Origin: Zoogloea sp044344315
GTDB taxonomy: Bacteria > Pseudomonadota > Gammaproteobacteria > Burkholderiales > Rhodocyclaceae
NCBI RefSeq assembly: GCF_044344315.1
Contig: NZ_JBIJDC010000075.1
Span: 1 to 23,000 of the forward strand
DNA: 23,000 bases
Direction: 5' to 3'
Positions within the stretch are counted from its first letter, which is position 1. Every line of letters starts with the position of its first letter. Both the position numbers and the translations under genes were made by a program. This document shows, in pieces, positions 7,619-15,858 of this stretch. Below the pieces are notes generated by a model. It had not been told where the DNA came from and ran no database searches. It saw only the letters and a program-made list of their open reading frames with translations.

Positions 7619-7636
7619 CCCCCATGGGCATGGGGG
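7619..7636 (+). terminator. Short hairpin after the YheT-type gene
   Basis: CCCCCAT and ATGGGGG form a 7-bp stem with a GGGC loop, starting 8 bases after the hydrolase stop and immediately before the phosphomannomutase promoter. There is no T run, so termination is uncertain. Confidence 0.4.
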
Positions 7637-7653
7637 CGTCATGGTGCACCGCG

Positions 7654-7659
7654 TATAAT
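7654..7659 (+). promoter_or_regulatory. Putative -10 box of the phosphomannomutase gene
   Basis: A perfect TATAAT lies 34 bases before the ATG. The -35 position (about 7631-7636) falls in the G-rich arm of the preceding hairpin and matches consensus poorly, so the promoter may need an activator. This suggests the sugar-phosphate mutase is transcribed separately from the ilvE cluster. Confidence 0.5.
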
Positions 7660-7693
7660 CCGGTTTTCATTTCCCAGAAGCGGAGCCTCCAGC

Positions 7694-9076
7694 ATGTTCG
7701 TCCCTGCCCCCGAGATCTTCAAGGCCTATGACATTCGTGGCATCGTCGACAAGACACTGACCGCCGAAGCCGTCCGAGCCATCGGCCATGCCCTCGGTTC
7801 GGAAGCCGTCGCGCGAGGCCAGAAGGCCATCGCCGTCGGCCGGGACGGCCGTCTATCAGGGCCAGAGCTGGCAGGAGCCCTCTCTGACGGCATTCGTGCC
7901 GCTGGCGTGGACGTGGTGGACGTGGGCTGCGTACCCACCCCGCTGACCTACTTCGCGGCTTACGAGCTGGGCACGAACTCCTGTGTCTCCGTCACCGGCA
8001 GCCACAACCCCCCCGATTACAACGGCCTGAAGATGGTCCTCGGTGGTCAAACCCTGTTCGGCGAACTCATCCAGGCCCTGCGGCAGCGCATCATCGATGG
8101 CAACCTGGTCAATGCCGCCGTCCCGGGCAAGCTCACCCAGGCCGATGTTGTTCCCGCCTACGTCGACAAGATCATCGGTGACGTAAAACTCTCCCGCCCC
8201 ATGAAAATTGTCATGGACTGCGGCAATGGCGTGGCCGGCGCAGTGGCACCGGAACTCTTCAAGCGCCTCGGCTGCGAACTGGTCGAGCTGTTCTGCGAAG
8301 TGGATGGCAACTTCCCCAACCACCACCCGGACCCATCGAAGCCGGAAAACCTGGCCGACGTGATCCGTGCCCTGAAGGAAACGGACGCCGAGATCGGCCT
8401 GGCCTTCGACGGTGACGGTGACCGCCTGGGCGTAGTGACCAAGGACGGCGAGATCATCTTCCCCGACCGCCAGCTGATGCTGTTTGCCGAAGACGTGCTC
8501 ACCCGCGTGCCGGGCGGCGAGATCATCTACGACGTCAAATGTACCCGCAACCTGGCTGGCTGGATCAAGGCTCGCGGTGGCAAGCCCACCATGTGGAATA
8601 CCGGCCACGCCCTGGTCAAGGCCAAACTCAAGGAAACCGGCGCCCCCCTGGCCGGCGAGATGAGCGGCCATGTCTTCTTCAAGGAGCGCTGGTACGGCTT
8701 TGACGACGGCCTGTACACCGGCGTCCGCCTCCTCGAGATCGTGTCCCGTCAGCCCGACGCCAACCCGGTCCTCAAGGGCTTGCCCGACGCCATCAGCACA
8801 CCAGAGCTGAACATCAAGATGAACGAAGGCGAACCCTTCGCCCTGGTGGACAAGCTCAAGGCCGAAGCGAGCTTCGAGGGCGCGGAAAGCATGCTCACCA
8901 TCGACGGTGTGCGTGTCGAGTACGCCGACGGTTTTGGCCTTGCCCGCCCGTCCAACACCACCCCGGTGGTGGTGCTGCGCTTCGAAGCGGATACCCAGGA
9001 GGCCATCGAGCGCATCCAGGCCGATTTCCGCCGCGCCATCGAAGGCGTTTGGCCGGGCATCCAGCTGCCTTTCTGA
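7694..9076 (+). CDS. Phosphomannomutase/phosphoglucomutase (AlgC/ManB type)
   Basis: Interconverts hexose 6-phosphate and 1-phosphate (mannose and/or glucose), feeding GDP-mannose and UDP-glucose for polysaccharide and LPS. It has 460 residues, close to Pseudomonas AlgC. FKAYDIRG opens domain 1. The phosphoserine loop VTGSHNPPDYNG gives S103, DGDGDR at 239-244 binds magnesium, and GEMSGH at 321-326 is the sugar-binding loop of domain 3. The C-terminal RPSNTTPVVVLRFE is the phosphate-binding loop of domain 4. The ATG at 7694 follows CGGAG; the frame is open further upstream, but that part overlaps the hydrolase gene and the promoter. Sequence alone does not settle mannose versus glucose preference, so no symbol is given. 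Confidence 0.94.
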   Translation: MFVPAPEIFKAYDIRGIVDKTLTAEAVRAIGHALGSEAVARGQKAIAVGRDGRLSGPELAGALSDGIRAAGVDVVDVGCVPTPLTYFAAYELGTNSCVSVTGSHNPPDYNGLKMVLGGQTLFGELIQALRQRIIDGNLVNAAVPGKLTQADVVPAYVDKIIGDVKLSRPMKIVMDCGNGVAGAVAPELFKRLGCELVELFCEVDGNFPNHHPDPSKPENLADVIRALKETDAEIGLAFDGDGDRLGVVTKDGEIIFPDRQLMLFAEDVLTRVPGGEIIYDVKCTRNLAGWIKARGGKPTMWNTGHALVKAKLKETGAPLAGEMSGHVFFKERWYGFDDGLYTGVRLLEIVSRQPDANPVLKGLPDAISTPELNIKMNEGEPFALVDKLKAEASFEGAESMLTIDGVRVEYADGFGLARPSNTTPVVVLRFEADTQEAIERIQADFRRAIEGVWPGIQLPF

Positions 9077-9100
9077 CACCCTGGCAACAGGTTTGAAGAA

Positions 9101-9134
9101 GCAAAAGGGCCACCCAATCGGGTGGCCCTTTTGC
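9101..9134. terminator. Strong bidirectional terminator
   Basis: GCAAAAGGGCCACCC and GGGTGGCCCTTTTGC form a perfect 15-bp stem with an AATC loop. Runs of four A and four T make it work in both directions. It lies between the phosphomannomutase stop and the convergent Nudix gene. Confidence 0.9.
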
Positions 9135-9154
9135 ATGGAGCGCTCCGGAAACGG

Positions 9155-9706
9155 CTACAGATCAGCGTGGGCGAACAGATTACCTTCGACGATCTCCGGC
9201 AGCGCCATCCCTCGGGACAGCATCCAGTCGCGCACTGCCTGCCCTGTGGCCTGAGGCCACGGGCGCAATCTATCCGGCGCAATCAATCGAAACTCGGCCA
9301 ACTCTTCATTCAGCACGATGTCGCCCCGCGCCTGCACGTGATAGCCGAGCAGCAGCTCATTTTTACGCAGGAAGGGATAAGCACCGAGAAGCCGCACCGA
9401 GACTGCGTCGAGATTGACCTCTTCCTTCACCTCACGGGCCACCGCCTCTTCCGGCGACTCGCCTTTCTCCAGAAAACCGGTGACCAGCGCAAACATCCGC
9501 TCCGGCCAGGCATGATTGCGGGCCAGCAGGATTGCGCCCTCCCGGTCCACGCACTCGATCACCGCCGCCACCACAGGCAAGGGATTGTCCCAGCGCACGA
9601 AACCACAGGAAGGGGTGTAGCAGGCCTGCCGCTCGGCACCGGCCACATGCCCCCATTCAAGGGGGCTGCCACACTGGGGACAGAAACGCCAGGACGCTTG
9701 GCTCAT
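9155..9706 (-). CDS. Nudix hydrolase with N-terminal zinc ribbon
   Basis: A 183-residue cytoplasmic Nudix enzyme. Residues 1-40 hold a zinc ribbon: C9, C12, C29 and C34. The Nudix box spans G77, E83 and R91-E92-V-K-E95-E96; the position of the last conserved glycine is N98. The NADH pyrophosphatase NudC has a similar zinc ribbon, but its diagnostic SQPW motif after the box is absent; the sequence there is LGAYPFLRKNELLLGYH. The substrate is therefore open. The frame runs further upstream into alaS, but MSQASWRFCPQCG fits the family, with GAGGG just before the ATG. It starts 7 bp after the alaS stop and ends at the strong terminator, so alaS and this gene form an operon. Confidence 0.9.
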   Translation of the reverse strand: MSQASWRFCPQCGSPLEWGHVAGAERQACYTPSCGFVRWDNPLPVVAAVIECVDREGAILLARNHAWPERMFALVTGFLEKGESPEEAVAREVKEEVNLDAVSVRLLGAYPFLRKNELLLGYHVQARGDIVLNEELAEFRLIAPDRLRPWPQATGQAVRDWMLSRGMALPEIVEGNLFAHADL

Positions 9707-9713
9707 CACACCC

Positions 9714-12338
9714 TCAACCCAGCTTGCCGCCAACCCAGGCCGCCACCGATGCCAGCGCCGCCGGCAATGCTGCCGCGTCGGTGCCACCGGCCTGGGCCAT
9801 GTCGGGACGACCACCGCCCTTACCACCCACCTGCTGGGCAACAAAGTTCACCAGCTCGCCGGCCTTGACCTTGCCGGTCAGGTCTGGGGTCACGCCGGCA
9901 ATCAGGCTGACCTTGCCGTCGGACACACTCGCCAGCACCACGGCGGCGCTCTTGAGCTTGTCCTTGAGTTTATCGAGCGTCTCGCGCAGGGCCGTTGAAT
10001 CTGCACCTTCGAGCACTGCAGCCAGCACCTTGGCCCCAGCCACATCCGCCGCCTGACTCACCAGGTCGTCGCCCTGGCTGGCAGCCAGCTTGCTCTTGAG
10101 CCGAGCCAGTTCCTTCTCCAGCGCCTTCACGTTGTCCATCACCTGAAGCACGCGGGACAGCACTTCCTGAGGCTGGGCCTTGAGGGCGCTGGTCACCCCC
10201 TCAAGCAGCGCCTGCTGGTCCTGCACCAGGGCCACCGCCACGTCGCCGCACACGGCTTCGATACGCCGTACACCAGCCGCCACGCCACCTTCGAGGGTGA
10301 TCTTGAACAGGCCGATGTCACCCGTACGGGCCACGTGGGTGCCACCACACAGTTCCTTGGAAGAACCGATGCTGAGCACTCGCACCTCGTCACCGTACTT
10401 CTCGCCGAAGAGCATCATGGCGCCCGTCTTCTGGGCGGATTCGATGTCCATTACACGGGCTTCAGTGGCCGCGTTGGCGAGGATCTCATCATTGACGAGG
10501 CGCTCGATGCGGGCGATCTCCTGGGCGCTCACCGGCTTGGTATGGGCAAAGTCGAAACGGGTCTTGTCAGGATCAACCTGCGAGCCCTTCTGCTGCACGT
10601 GCTCGCCGAGCACTTCGCGCAAGGCCTTGTGCATCAGGTGAGTGGCAGAGTGATGACGGGCCGTGCGGGCGCGGGCCTGGGTGTCGACCCGGGCGGTGAC
10701 GCCATTGCCGACACTCAGTTTGCCGGTCTTGACCACACCGTGATGACCAAAGACGGTGGCCTGAATCTTCTGGGTGTCCTCGACTGCAAAGATGCCATGC
10801 ACGGAGCGCAGCTCGCCCCGGTCACCCACCTGACCGCCGGACTCGGCGTAGAAGGGCGTGTCGTCCAGCACGACAACACCCATGTCGCCTTCGGACAGCT
10901 CATTGACCGGAACACCGTCCTTGTACAGGGCCAGCACATTGCCCTTGGCTTCCAGGCCGTCATAGCCGTGGAAGGTGGTCGCCGGGCCGTCGTACTCCAG
11001 GTTGGTGGCCATCTTGAACTTGCCGGCGGCGCGGGCCTGCTCCTTCTGCCGGGCCATGGCCGCATCAAAGGCCGCCCCGTCGACGGTCACGTTGCGCTCG
11101 CGGCACACGTCGGCGGTCAGATCCAGCGGGAAGCCGAAGGTATCGTGCAGCTTGAACGCGGTCTCGCCGTTGAAAACGGCACTGCCAGCGGCAGCCATCG
11201 CCGCCAGCTCCCCTTCGAGGATGGCCATGCCGTTCTCGATGGTGGCAAAGAAACGGTCCTCTTCCTGCTTGAGGATGTCGGTGACGCGCTGCTGGCCGGC
11301 CTTCAGCTCGGGGTAGGCCTCGCCCATCTCGGCCACCAGATCGGGCACCATCTTGTGGAAGAAGGCCGCACGGGCGCCCAGCTTGTAACCGTGGCGGATG
11401 GCGCGGCGGATGATCCGGCGCAGCACGTAGCCACGGCCCTCGTTACCGGGGATCACGCCGTCGGCGATCAGGAAGGAGCAGGCACGGATGTGGTCAGCCA
11501 GCACCTTGAGGGACGGGCTGTCCATGTCGGCACCGGAGGTCTCGCGGGCGGCCGCAGCAATCAACGCCTGGAACAGGTCGATCTCGTAGTTGGCATGCAC
11601 ATGCTGGAGCACGGCGGAGATCCGCTCGAGGCCCATGCCCGTATCCACCGAGGGCTTGGGCAGCGGGTGCATCACGCCGGCCTCGTCACGGTTGAACTGC
11701 ATGAACACGTTGTTCCAGATCTCAATGTAGCGGTCGCCGTCTTCATCGGGCGACCCGGGCGGGCCGCCCCAGATGTGCTCGCCGTGGTCGTAGAAGATTT
11801 CGGTGCAGGGGCCGCAGGGGCCGGTGTCACCCATCATCCAGAAATTGTCGGAGGCGTAGCGCGCGCCCTTGTTGTCACCGATGCGGATCACCCGCTCCGC
11901 CGGGACACCGATTTCCTTGGTCCAGATGTCGTAGGCTTCATCGTCTTCGGCGTAAACCGTGACGGTGAGCTTGTCCTTGGGCAGCCCGAAGACGACGGTG
12001 AGCAGCTCCCAGGCATAGTTGATCGCGTCACGCTTGAAGTAGTCACCGAAGCTGAAGTTGCCCAGCATCTCGAAGAAGGTATGGTGACGGGCGGTGTAGC
12101 CAACGTTTTCCAGGTCGTTGTGCTTGCCGCCGGCACGCACGCACTTCTGGGACGTGGTGGCACGACTGTAGGGGCGCTTGTCGAAGCCGAGGAAAACATC
12201 CTTGAACTGGTTCATGCCTGCGTTGGTGAACAGCAGGGTCGGATCCTCATGGGGCACGAGAGAGCTGGACGCTACGATCTGGTGGCCCTTGGAGGCGAAG
12301 AATTCGAGGAACTTCTGGCGGATTTCGGCGCTTTTCAT
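9714..12338 (-). CDS. alaS: Alanine--tRNA ligase AlaS
   Basis: Cytoplasmic class II synthetase that charges tRNA(Ala) and edits Ser- and Gly-tRNA(Ala). It has 874 residues (E. coli, about 876). The catalytic core includes FTNAGMNQFKDVFLG, HHTFFEMLGNFSFGDYF (85-101) and motif 3 GMGLERI (234-240). The editing domain has zinc ligands H563/H567 (HSATH) and C664/H668 (CGGTH). The C-terminal DHHA1/C-Ala domain ends with a glycine-rich GGKGGGRPDMAQAGG. MKSAEIRQKFLEFFASKGH is the family start; 17 in-frame codons upstream are probably not translated. It is divergent from the cobalamin adenosyltransferase gene across 147 bp. Confidence 0.98.
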   Translation of the reverse strand: MKSAEIRQKFLEFFASKGHQIVASSSLVPHEDPTLLFTNAGMNQFKDVFLGFDKRPYSRATTSQKCVRAGGKHNDLENVGYTARHHTFFEMLGNFSFGDYFKRDAINYAWELLTVVFGLPKDKLTVTVYAEDDEAYDIWTKEIGVPAERVIRIGDNKGARYASDNFWMMGDTGPCGPCTEIFYDHGEHIWGGPPGSPDEDGDRYIEIWNNVFMQFNRDEAGVMHPLPKPSVDTGMGLERISAVLQHVHANYEIDLFQALIAAAARETSGADMDSPSLKVLADHIRACSFLIADGVIPGNEGRGYVLRRIIRRAIRHGYKLGARAAFFHKMVPDLVAEMGEAYPELKAGQQRVTDILKQEEDRFFATIENGMAILEGELAAMAAAGSAVFNGETAFKLHDTFGFPLDLTADVCRERNVTVDGAAFDAAMARQKEQARAAGKFKMATNLEYDGPATTFHGYDGLEAKGNVLALYKDGVPVNELSEGDMGVVVLDDTPFYAESGGQVGDRGELRSVHGIFAVEDTQKIQATVFGHHGVVKTGKLSVGNGVTARVDTQARARTARHHSATHLMHKALREVLGEHVQQKGSQVDPDKTRFDFAHTKPVSAQEIARIERLVNDEILANAATEARVMDIESAQKTGAMMLFGEKYGDEVRVLSIGSSKELCGGTHVARTGDIGLFKITLEGGVAAGVRRIEAVCGDVAVALVQDQQALLEGVTSALKAQPQEVLSRVLQVMDNVKALEKELARLKSKLAASQGDDLVSQAADVAGAKVLAAVLEGADSTALRETLDKLKDKLKSAAVVLASVSDGKVSLIAGVTPDLTGKVKAGELVNFVAQQVGGKGGGRPDMAQAGGTDAAALPAALASVAAWVGGKLG

Positions 12339-12404
12339 CGGCGTGGGGTCTCCGGGTGTCTCAAACAGCGACGGTCGGGGAAAGGTCAAGTTTCAGAGCC
12401 CGAA

Positions 12405-12444
12405 ATTGTAGCATCCCTCCCCGCCCGGCCCGGCTGGCTATAAT
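12405..12444. promoter_or_regulatory. Divergent promoter region alaS / cobalamin adenosyltransferase
   Basis: A perfect TATAAT (12439-12444) on the plus strand lies 41 bases before the adenosyltransferase ATG. A TACAAT (12405-12410) on the minus strand lies 66 bases before the alaS ATG. Clear -35 boxes are not visible for either. No inverted repeat long enough to call an operator or riboswitch was found in the 147-bp gap; in particular no cobalamin riboswitch fits. Confidence 0.45.
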
Positions 12445-12485
12445 CGCCACTCCAATAACATCAACTCCATCAGGAGACAGCAGAC

Positions 12486-13037
12486 ATGGGCCACCGCCTT
12501 TCCAAGATCTATACCCGCACCGGCGACGCCGGCACCACCGGCCTCGGCAATGGCAACCGGGTATCCAAGAACAGCTTGCGCATCCACACTCTCGGCGAGG
12601 TGGACGAAGCCAACGCGGCCATCGGCATCATGCTCTGCGAAGAGCTGCCGGAAGACGTGCGCGCCCTGCTCACCAACGTGCAGCACGATCTCTTCGACCT
12701 GGGAGGCGAGGTGTGCATTCCGGGCATGGAGATGATCACCGCAAAGCAGGTGCAATACCTTGAAGACGAACTGGACCGGTTCAACGATGATCTGGAGCCC
12801 CTGAAGGACTTCATCCTCCCCGGTGGCACGCGTGCCGCGGCATTGAGTCACCAGGCACGCACCATCTGCCGGCGGGCCGAGCGGATGATCGTTGCGCTGG
12901 CCCAGGAGGAAGCGGTGAATGACGCACCGCGCCAGTACCTGAACCGCCTTTCCGACCTCCTCTTCGTGCTCGGCCGGGTGCTCAACCGGGCCGGCGGCCG
13001 TGGCGACGTGCTGTGGCAGAAGAGGAAGAACGCCTGA
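12486..13037 (+). CDS. Corrinoid (ATP:cob(I)alamin) adenosyltransferase, PduO type
   Basis: Transfers the adenosyl group of ATP to cob(I)alamin to make coenzyme B12, in the cytoplasm. It has 183 residues forming one helical-bundle domain. Motifs in order: the N-terminal ATP loop YTRTGDAGTTGLG (9-21), GEVDEANAAIG (37-47), FILPGG (109-114), RTICRRAER and YLNRLSDLLFVLGR. An AGGAGA ribosome site precedes the ATG. No other cobalamin or B12-dependent gene lies in the window, so it acts as a stand-alone salvage or maturation enzyme here. It ends at a two-way terminator shared with murI. PduO-type and not CobA-type is clear from TRTGD and the LSDLLF helix. Confidence 0.95.
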   Translation: MGHRLSKIYTRTGDAGTTGLGNGNRVSKNSLRIHTLGEVDEANAAIGIMLCEELPEDVRALLTNVQHDLFDLGGEVCIPGMEMITAKQVQYLEDELDRFNDDLEPLKDFILPGGTRAAALSHQARTICRRAERMIVALAQEEAVNDAPRQYLNRLSDLLFVLGRVLNRAGGRGDVLWQKRKNA

Positions 13038-13070
13038 AAAAAAGGCTGCCCGACCGGCAGCCCTTTTTTA
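13037..13070. terminator. Bidirectional terminator sharing the murI stop codon
   Basis: GGCTGCC (13044-13050) pairs with GGCAGCC (13056-13062), flanked by a run of A (13037-13043) and a run of six T (13064-13069), with one bulged C. It serves the adenosyltransferase and murI. The T run doubles as the TAA stop of murI at 13068-13070. Confidence 0.88.
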
Positions 13071-13877
13071 CCAATCAACTTTTTCCACCAGCCCGAGGGA
13101 ACGCCCCAGGAAACGCTCGCCGATGGTCTGGAAGCGCAGCGGTATGTCAGTGACGGTATAGCGATAGGTCGGCAGATTCTCGCCGGAATTTGCGATCCCT
13201 AACTCAGCCAGCTTGCGGGCCGCCTGCTCAGCAACAGTGATCGCCGAATCGACGAGACGCACGTCCGGCCCGACCACATCCTGGATCAGAGGCTTGATCA
13301 AGGGATAGTGGGTGCATCCCAACACCAGGGTATCGACATTCTCGGCCAGCACAGGCTTGAGATATTCCTGGGCAGTGAGTCGCGTTACCTCGTGCTCGAG
13401 CCACCCCTCCTCTACCAGCGGGACGAAGAGTGGACAGGCCTGGGAATACACACGAACCCGGGGATCAAGGGCATGCATGCGCCGGGCGTAGGCATTGCTA
13501 TTGACCGTTGTCGGAGTACCGATCACGCCGATTGCTCTGGAACGAGACTCGGCCACCGCCGCGCGGGCACCCGCATCGATCACATCCAGCACGGGAATAC
13601 TCCCGGCCTTGTCCTTTACCACTTGGGACGCCACCGCGGCCATGGTGTTACAGGCGATGATGAGCATCTTCACGCCCTTGTGGAGCAGATGGTCGGTGAT
13701 CTGGCCCGTAAAGTGCTCGATGGTTGCCACCGACTTGACGCCATAGGGCACACGGGCCGTATCGCCAAAGTAAACGATGTTCTCGAGGGGCAGGCGCTCC
13801 ATCAGCGCCCGCACGACAGTGAGGCCGCCCACGCCGGAATCGAAGACTCCGATGGGCAGCGCGCCGGTTTCAGACAT
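13068..13877 (-). CDS. murI: Glutamate racemase MurI
   Basis: Converts L-glutamate to D-glutamate for peptidoglycan precursors, cofactor-independent, in the cytoplasm. It has 269 residues. PIGVFDSGVGGLTV (D13, S14) is the substrate loop. The two catalytic cysteines are C76 in IIACNTMAAV and C188 in LGCTHYPLI. YFGDTARVPYG is a further family motif. Last gene of a minus-strand run behind queG and the FeeM-like gene, from which it is separated by 70 bp with no clear promoter. No good ribosome site precedes the ATG, but MSETGALPIGVFDSG is the expected beginning. Confidence 0.96.
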   Translation of the reverse strand: MSETGALPIGVFDSGVGGLTVVRALMERLPLENIVYFGDTARVPYGVKSVATIEHFTGQITDHLLHKGVKMLIIACNTMAAVASQVVKDKAGSIPVLDVIDAGARAAVAESRSRAIGVIGTPTTVNSNAYARRMHALDPRVRVYSQACPLFVPLVEEGWLEHEVTRLTAQEYLKPVLAENVDTLVLGCTHYPLIKPLIQDVVGPDVRLVDSAITVAEQAARKLAELGIANSGENLPTYRYTVTDIPLRFQTIGERFLGRSLGLVEKVDW

Positions 13878-13947
13878 GGTGTTGGATGAAAAGAGGAAGC
13901 GCGGATTCTACGCCAGTCCGCCTCCCGCGCGGACGGCCTGTCGCAGC

Positions 13948-14724
13948 TCAGTAACCGAGGCGGGCGACCAGCTCGGCTTCTTCCTCCGGGGTGAAGGCGA
14001 ACTTGTAGATAGACTTTTCGTCGGGCAACTCACGCCATTTCCCGCCGATCTCCCGAAGACGGCTTTCAATGGTGGCGCAAGACAGATGCATCAGCAGTGC
14101 CGGCGCCTTGACGCGCTCACACATACGCTCACCACCCATCTGCTTGAACTCAAGCAGCTTCTCGTAGAAATCCCGGTGACGGGGATTGATCTCGATAAGG
14201 ATGTCCGTACACCCCTTGACCCGATAAGAGTAGATGTAGAGGAGATTGAACAGGGAGGCGATCAAACGCTTGGAGCGCGCGGAGGGATCGATGGCAAAAC
14301 GCCCGAACTCGCACAGCTTGCGCCCCTGAGACCGCAGACGCGCAGCCTCCATGCCGTAAGTCTTATCAAGGGCCAAACCCGCAGGAGAGTCAACGTTGAC
14401 CGTCAGCGTGGCATAAACCCGACCAAACAGCTCGGCATTCATGGTGAGCTGATTGGGCTCGTCCATCGAGCCCAATTGCCCGTAGCCGCGCCAGGCATAC
14501 CGTTTTTGAATGAGCAGTTCGGTCTCGCGACGACGCTCTCCATCACGCATCAGCATCTTGATGCGGAACTTATCCTGGCGCTCGCTCGGCGCATCGACCT
14601 TGGGATCATCCTCGGCGATGCAAAGAGGATCAAAGCGCCAAGACTCCATGGCCGTAACCTCCGCAAGCGTCTGCGGCGCACTGTCAACCTGAACGGGGAG
14701 TTTGGGCGGCTTTCGAAACATCAT
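13948..14724 (-). CDS. GNAT-fold protein resembling FeeM-type N-acyl amino acid synthase
   Basis: A 258-residue protein with no signal peptide. From about 70 on it resembles the acyltransferase domain of FeeM-type N-acyl amino acid synthases, which join a fatty acyl group from acyl-ACP to an amino acid. Matching features are QKRYAWRGYGQL (73-84), ATLTVNVDSPAGLALD (105-120), RLRSQGRKLCEFGRFAID (129-146) and the GNAT-end EINPRHRDFYEKLLEF (178-193). The assignment is by recall of the pattern. The start is uncertain: GTG at 14727 or ATG at 14724 or 14721, none with a good ribosome site. It begins about 6 bp after the queG stop and so is probably co-transcribed with it. No partner acyl carrier protein or exporter is visible nearby. 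Confidence 0.75.
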   Translation of the reverse strand: MMFRKPPKLPVQVDSAPQTLAEVTAMESWRFDPLCIAEDDPKVDAPSERQDKFRIKMLMRDGERRRETELLIQKRYAWRGYGQLGSMDEPNQLTMNAELFGRVYATLTVNVDSPAGLALDKTYGMEAARLRSQGRKLCEFGRFAIDPSARSKRLIASLFNLLYIYSYRVKGCTDILIEINPRHRDFYEKLLEFKQMGGERMCERVKAPALLMHLSCATIESRLREIGGKWRELPDEKSIYKFAFTPEEEAELVARLGY

Positions 14725-14730
14725 CACATA

Positions 14731-15828
14731 CTATACCGCGGCTTCTGGACGCGGAATATTGTGTTGCTTCAAAGCCCACAACACATGCTCCCTGACCATG
14801 GGGGATGGATCGTCGCGACGGGACTCCAGAGCGCCGACAGCCATTGGCACGCCAATGGCATTTCCAAGCGCGACCGCAACATTTCTGGACCAGCGCTCGT
14901 AACCGATTCTGTAGATAGGACTACCTGTCATTCGCTCTTCGAAGATCACTTTCGACCACAGGAATAACTCTACCAGTCTGGCGCCGTCAAGCCCATGCCG
15001 AGGTGTGAAATCAGACACGGTGGACTGTCGAGCGAAGCGGTTCCACGGGCAAACGAGCTGACAATCGTCACATCCGTAGATGCGGTTACCAATCAGCGGC
15101 CTGAACTCTTCGGGAATGGCGTCCTTGAGCTCTATCGTCAGATACGAGATGCAGCGACGGGCGTCGACCTTGTAGGGCGCAATGATGGCACCGGTCGGGC
15201 AGGCCGGAATGCAGGCCGAGCACTCGCCGCAATGAGTCCGCACTGGGTCATCCACGGGAAGCGGCAGATCCGTGTAGATCTCGCCAAGAAAAAAGAAGGA
15301 ACCAGCCTGCCGTGACAACAGCAGCGTGTGCTTGCCACGCCAACCCAGCCCAGCCTTCTCGGCCAGCGCAACCTCCATAACGGGTGCTGAATCCACAAAG
15401 ACCCTGTACCCGTGCGGAGCATCAGCCGTGATCCGGTCAGCCAGGCGCTGCAGGCGACTGCGCAACACCTTGTGGTAGTCGCGTCCCAGGGCATATCTGG
15501 ACACATAGGCCTTGGCTGAATCCTGCAAGACCTCGGTGGGGCTTTCGCCCTCGCCGAGGTAGGACATGCGTACAGATACAACCCGGCAAGTTCCCGGGAC
15601 AAGCTCAGCCGGCCGGGTCCGCTTTAGCCCGTGTTTGTACATATAATCCATTTGCCCATGGCAGCCGGCATCAAGCCACGCCTGCAACCCCGGCTCAGCG
15701 TCCCGGAGATCGGTATCAGCGATCCCGACCTCGTCGAAGCCCAACTCCAGCCCCCACGCCTTGATATTGGCAGCCAGGGACGCAAGACCGCCCTGTCCAC
15801 CGGAAAAATTATCGTGCCCCAAGCTCAT
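14731..15828 (-). CDS. queG: Epoxyqueuosine reductase QueG
   Basis: Cobalamin- and iron-sulfur-dependent enzyme for the last step of queuosine synthesis, reducing epoxyqueuosine to queuosine at tRNA position 34. It has 365 residues from the ATG at 15828. The catalytic aspartate is D146 in FVDSAPVMEVALAEKAGLGW. Two 4Fe-4S sites are visible: C200, C203, C206, C210 (CGECSACIPACPTGAI) and C226 with C253, C256, C260 (CDDCQLVCPWNRF). The C-terminus ends in a short HEAT-like helical repeat (NVAVALGNAIG, then SPMVREHVLWAL). A GTG 12 codons upstream is an alternative start and would overlap tsaE. The gene is divergent from tsaE with only 30 bp between the chosen starts. Confidence 0.95.
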   Translation of the reverse strand: MSLGHDNFSGGQGGLASLAANIKAWGLELGFDEVGIADTDLRDAEPGLQAWLDAGCHGQMDYMYKHGLKRTRPAELVPGTCRVVSVRMSYLGEGESPTEVLQDSAKAYVSRYALGRDYHKVLRSRLQRLADRITADAPHGYRVFVDSAPVMEVALAEKAGLGWRGKHTLLLSRQAGSFFFLGEIYTDLPLPVDDPVRTHCGECSACIPACPTGAIIAPYKVDARRCISYLTIELKDAIPEEFRPLIGNRIYGCDDCQLVCPWNRFARQSTVSDFTPRHGLDGARLVELFLWSKVIFEERMTGSPIYRIGYERWSRNVAVALGNAIGVPMAVGALESRRDDPSPMVREHVLWALKQHNIPRPEAAV

Positions 15829-15858
15829 GCCTTTGATGATAGCGGTCCGACGCGGCCC

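Noticed and set aside
7856..9136. 426-codon minus-strand open frame opposite the phosphomannomutase gene
   Set aside because: Shadow frame that crosses the strong terminator at 9101-9134; no domain is seen.
9155..9706. Calling the zinc-ribbon Nudix protein NADH pyrophosphatase NudC
   Set aside because: The zinc ribbon fits, but the SQPW motif that marks NADH pyrophosphatases is absent after the Nudix box.
10335..12443. 702-codon open frame on the plus strand opposite alaS
   Set aside because: It is the antisense shadow of alaS, which has every synthetase motif; long antisense frames are expected in GC-rich coding DNA, and the translation shows no recognisable domain.
12339..12485. Cobalamin riboswitch before the adenosyltransferase gene
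   Set aside because: The leader after the likely -10 box is only about 40 bases, too short, and no B12-box-like sequence is visible.
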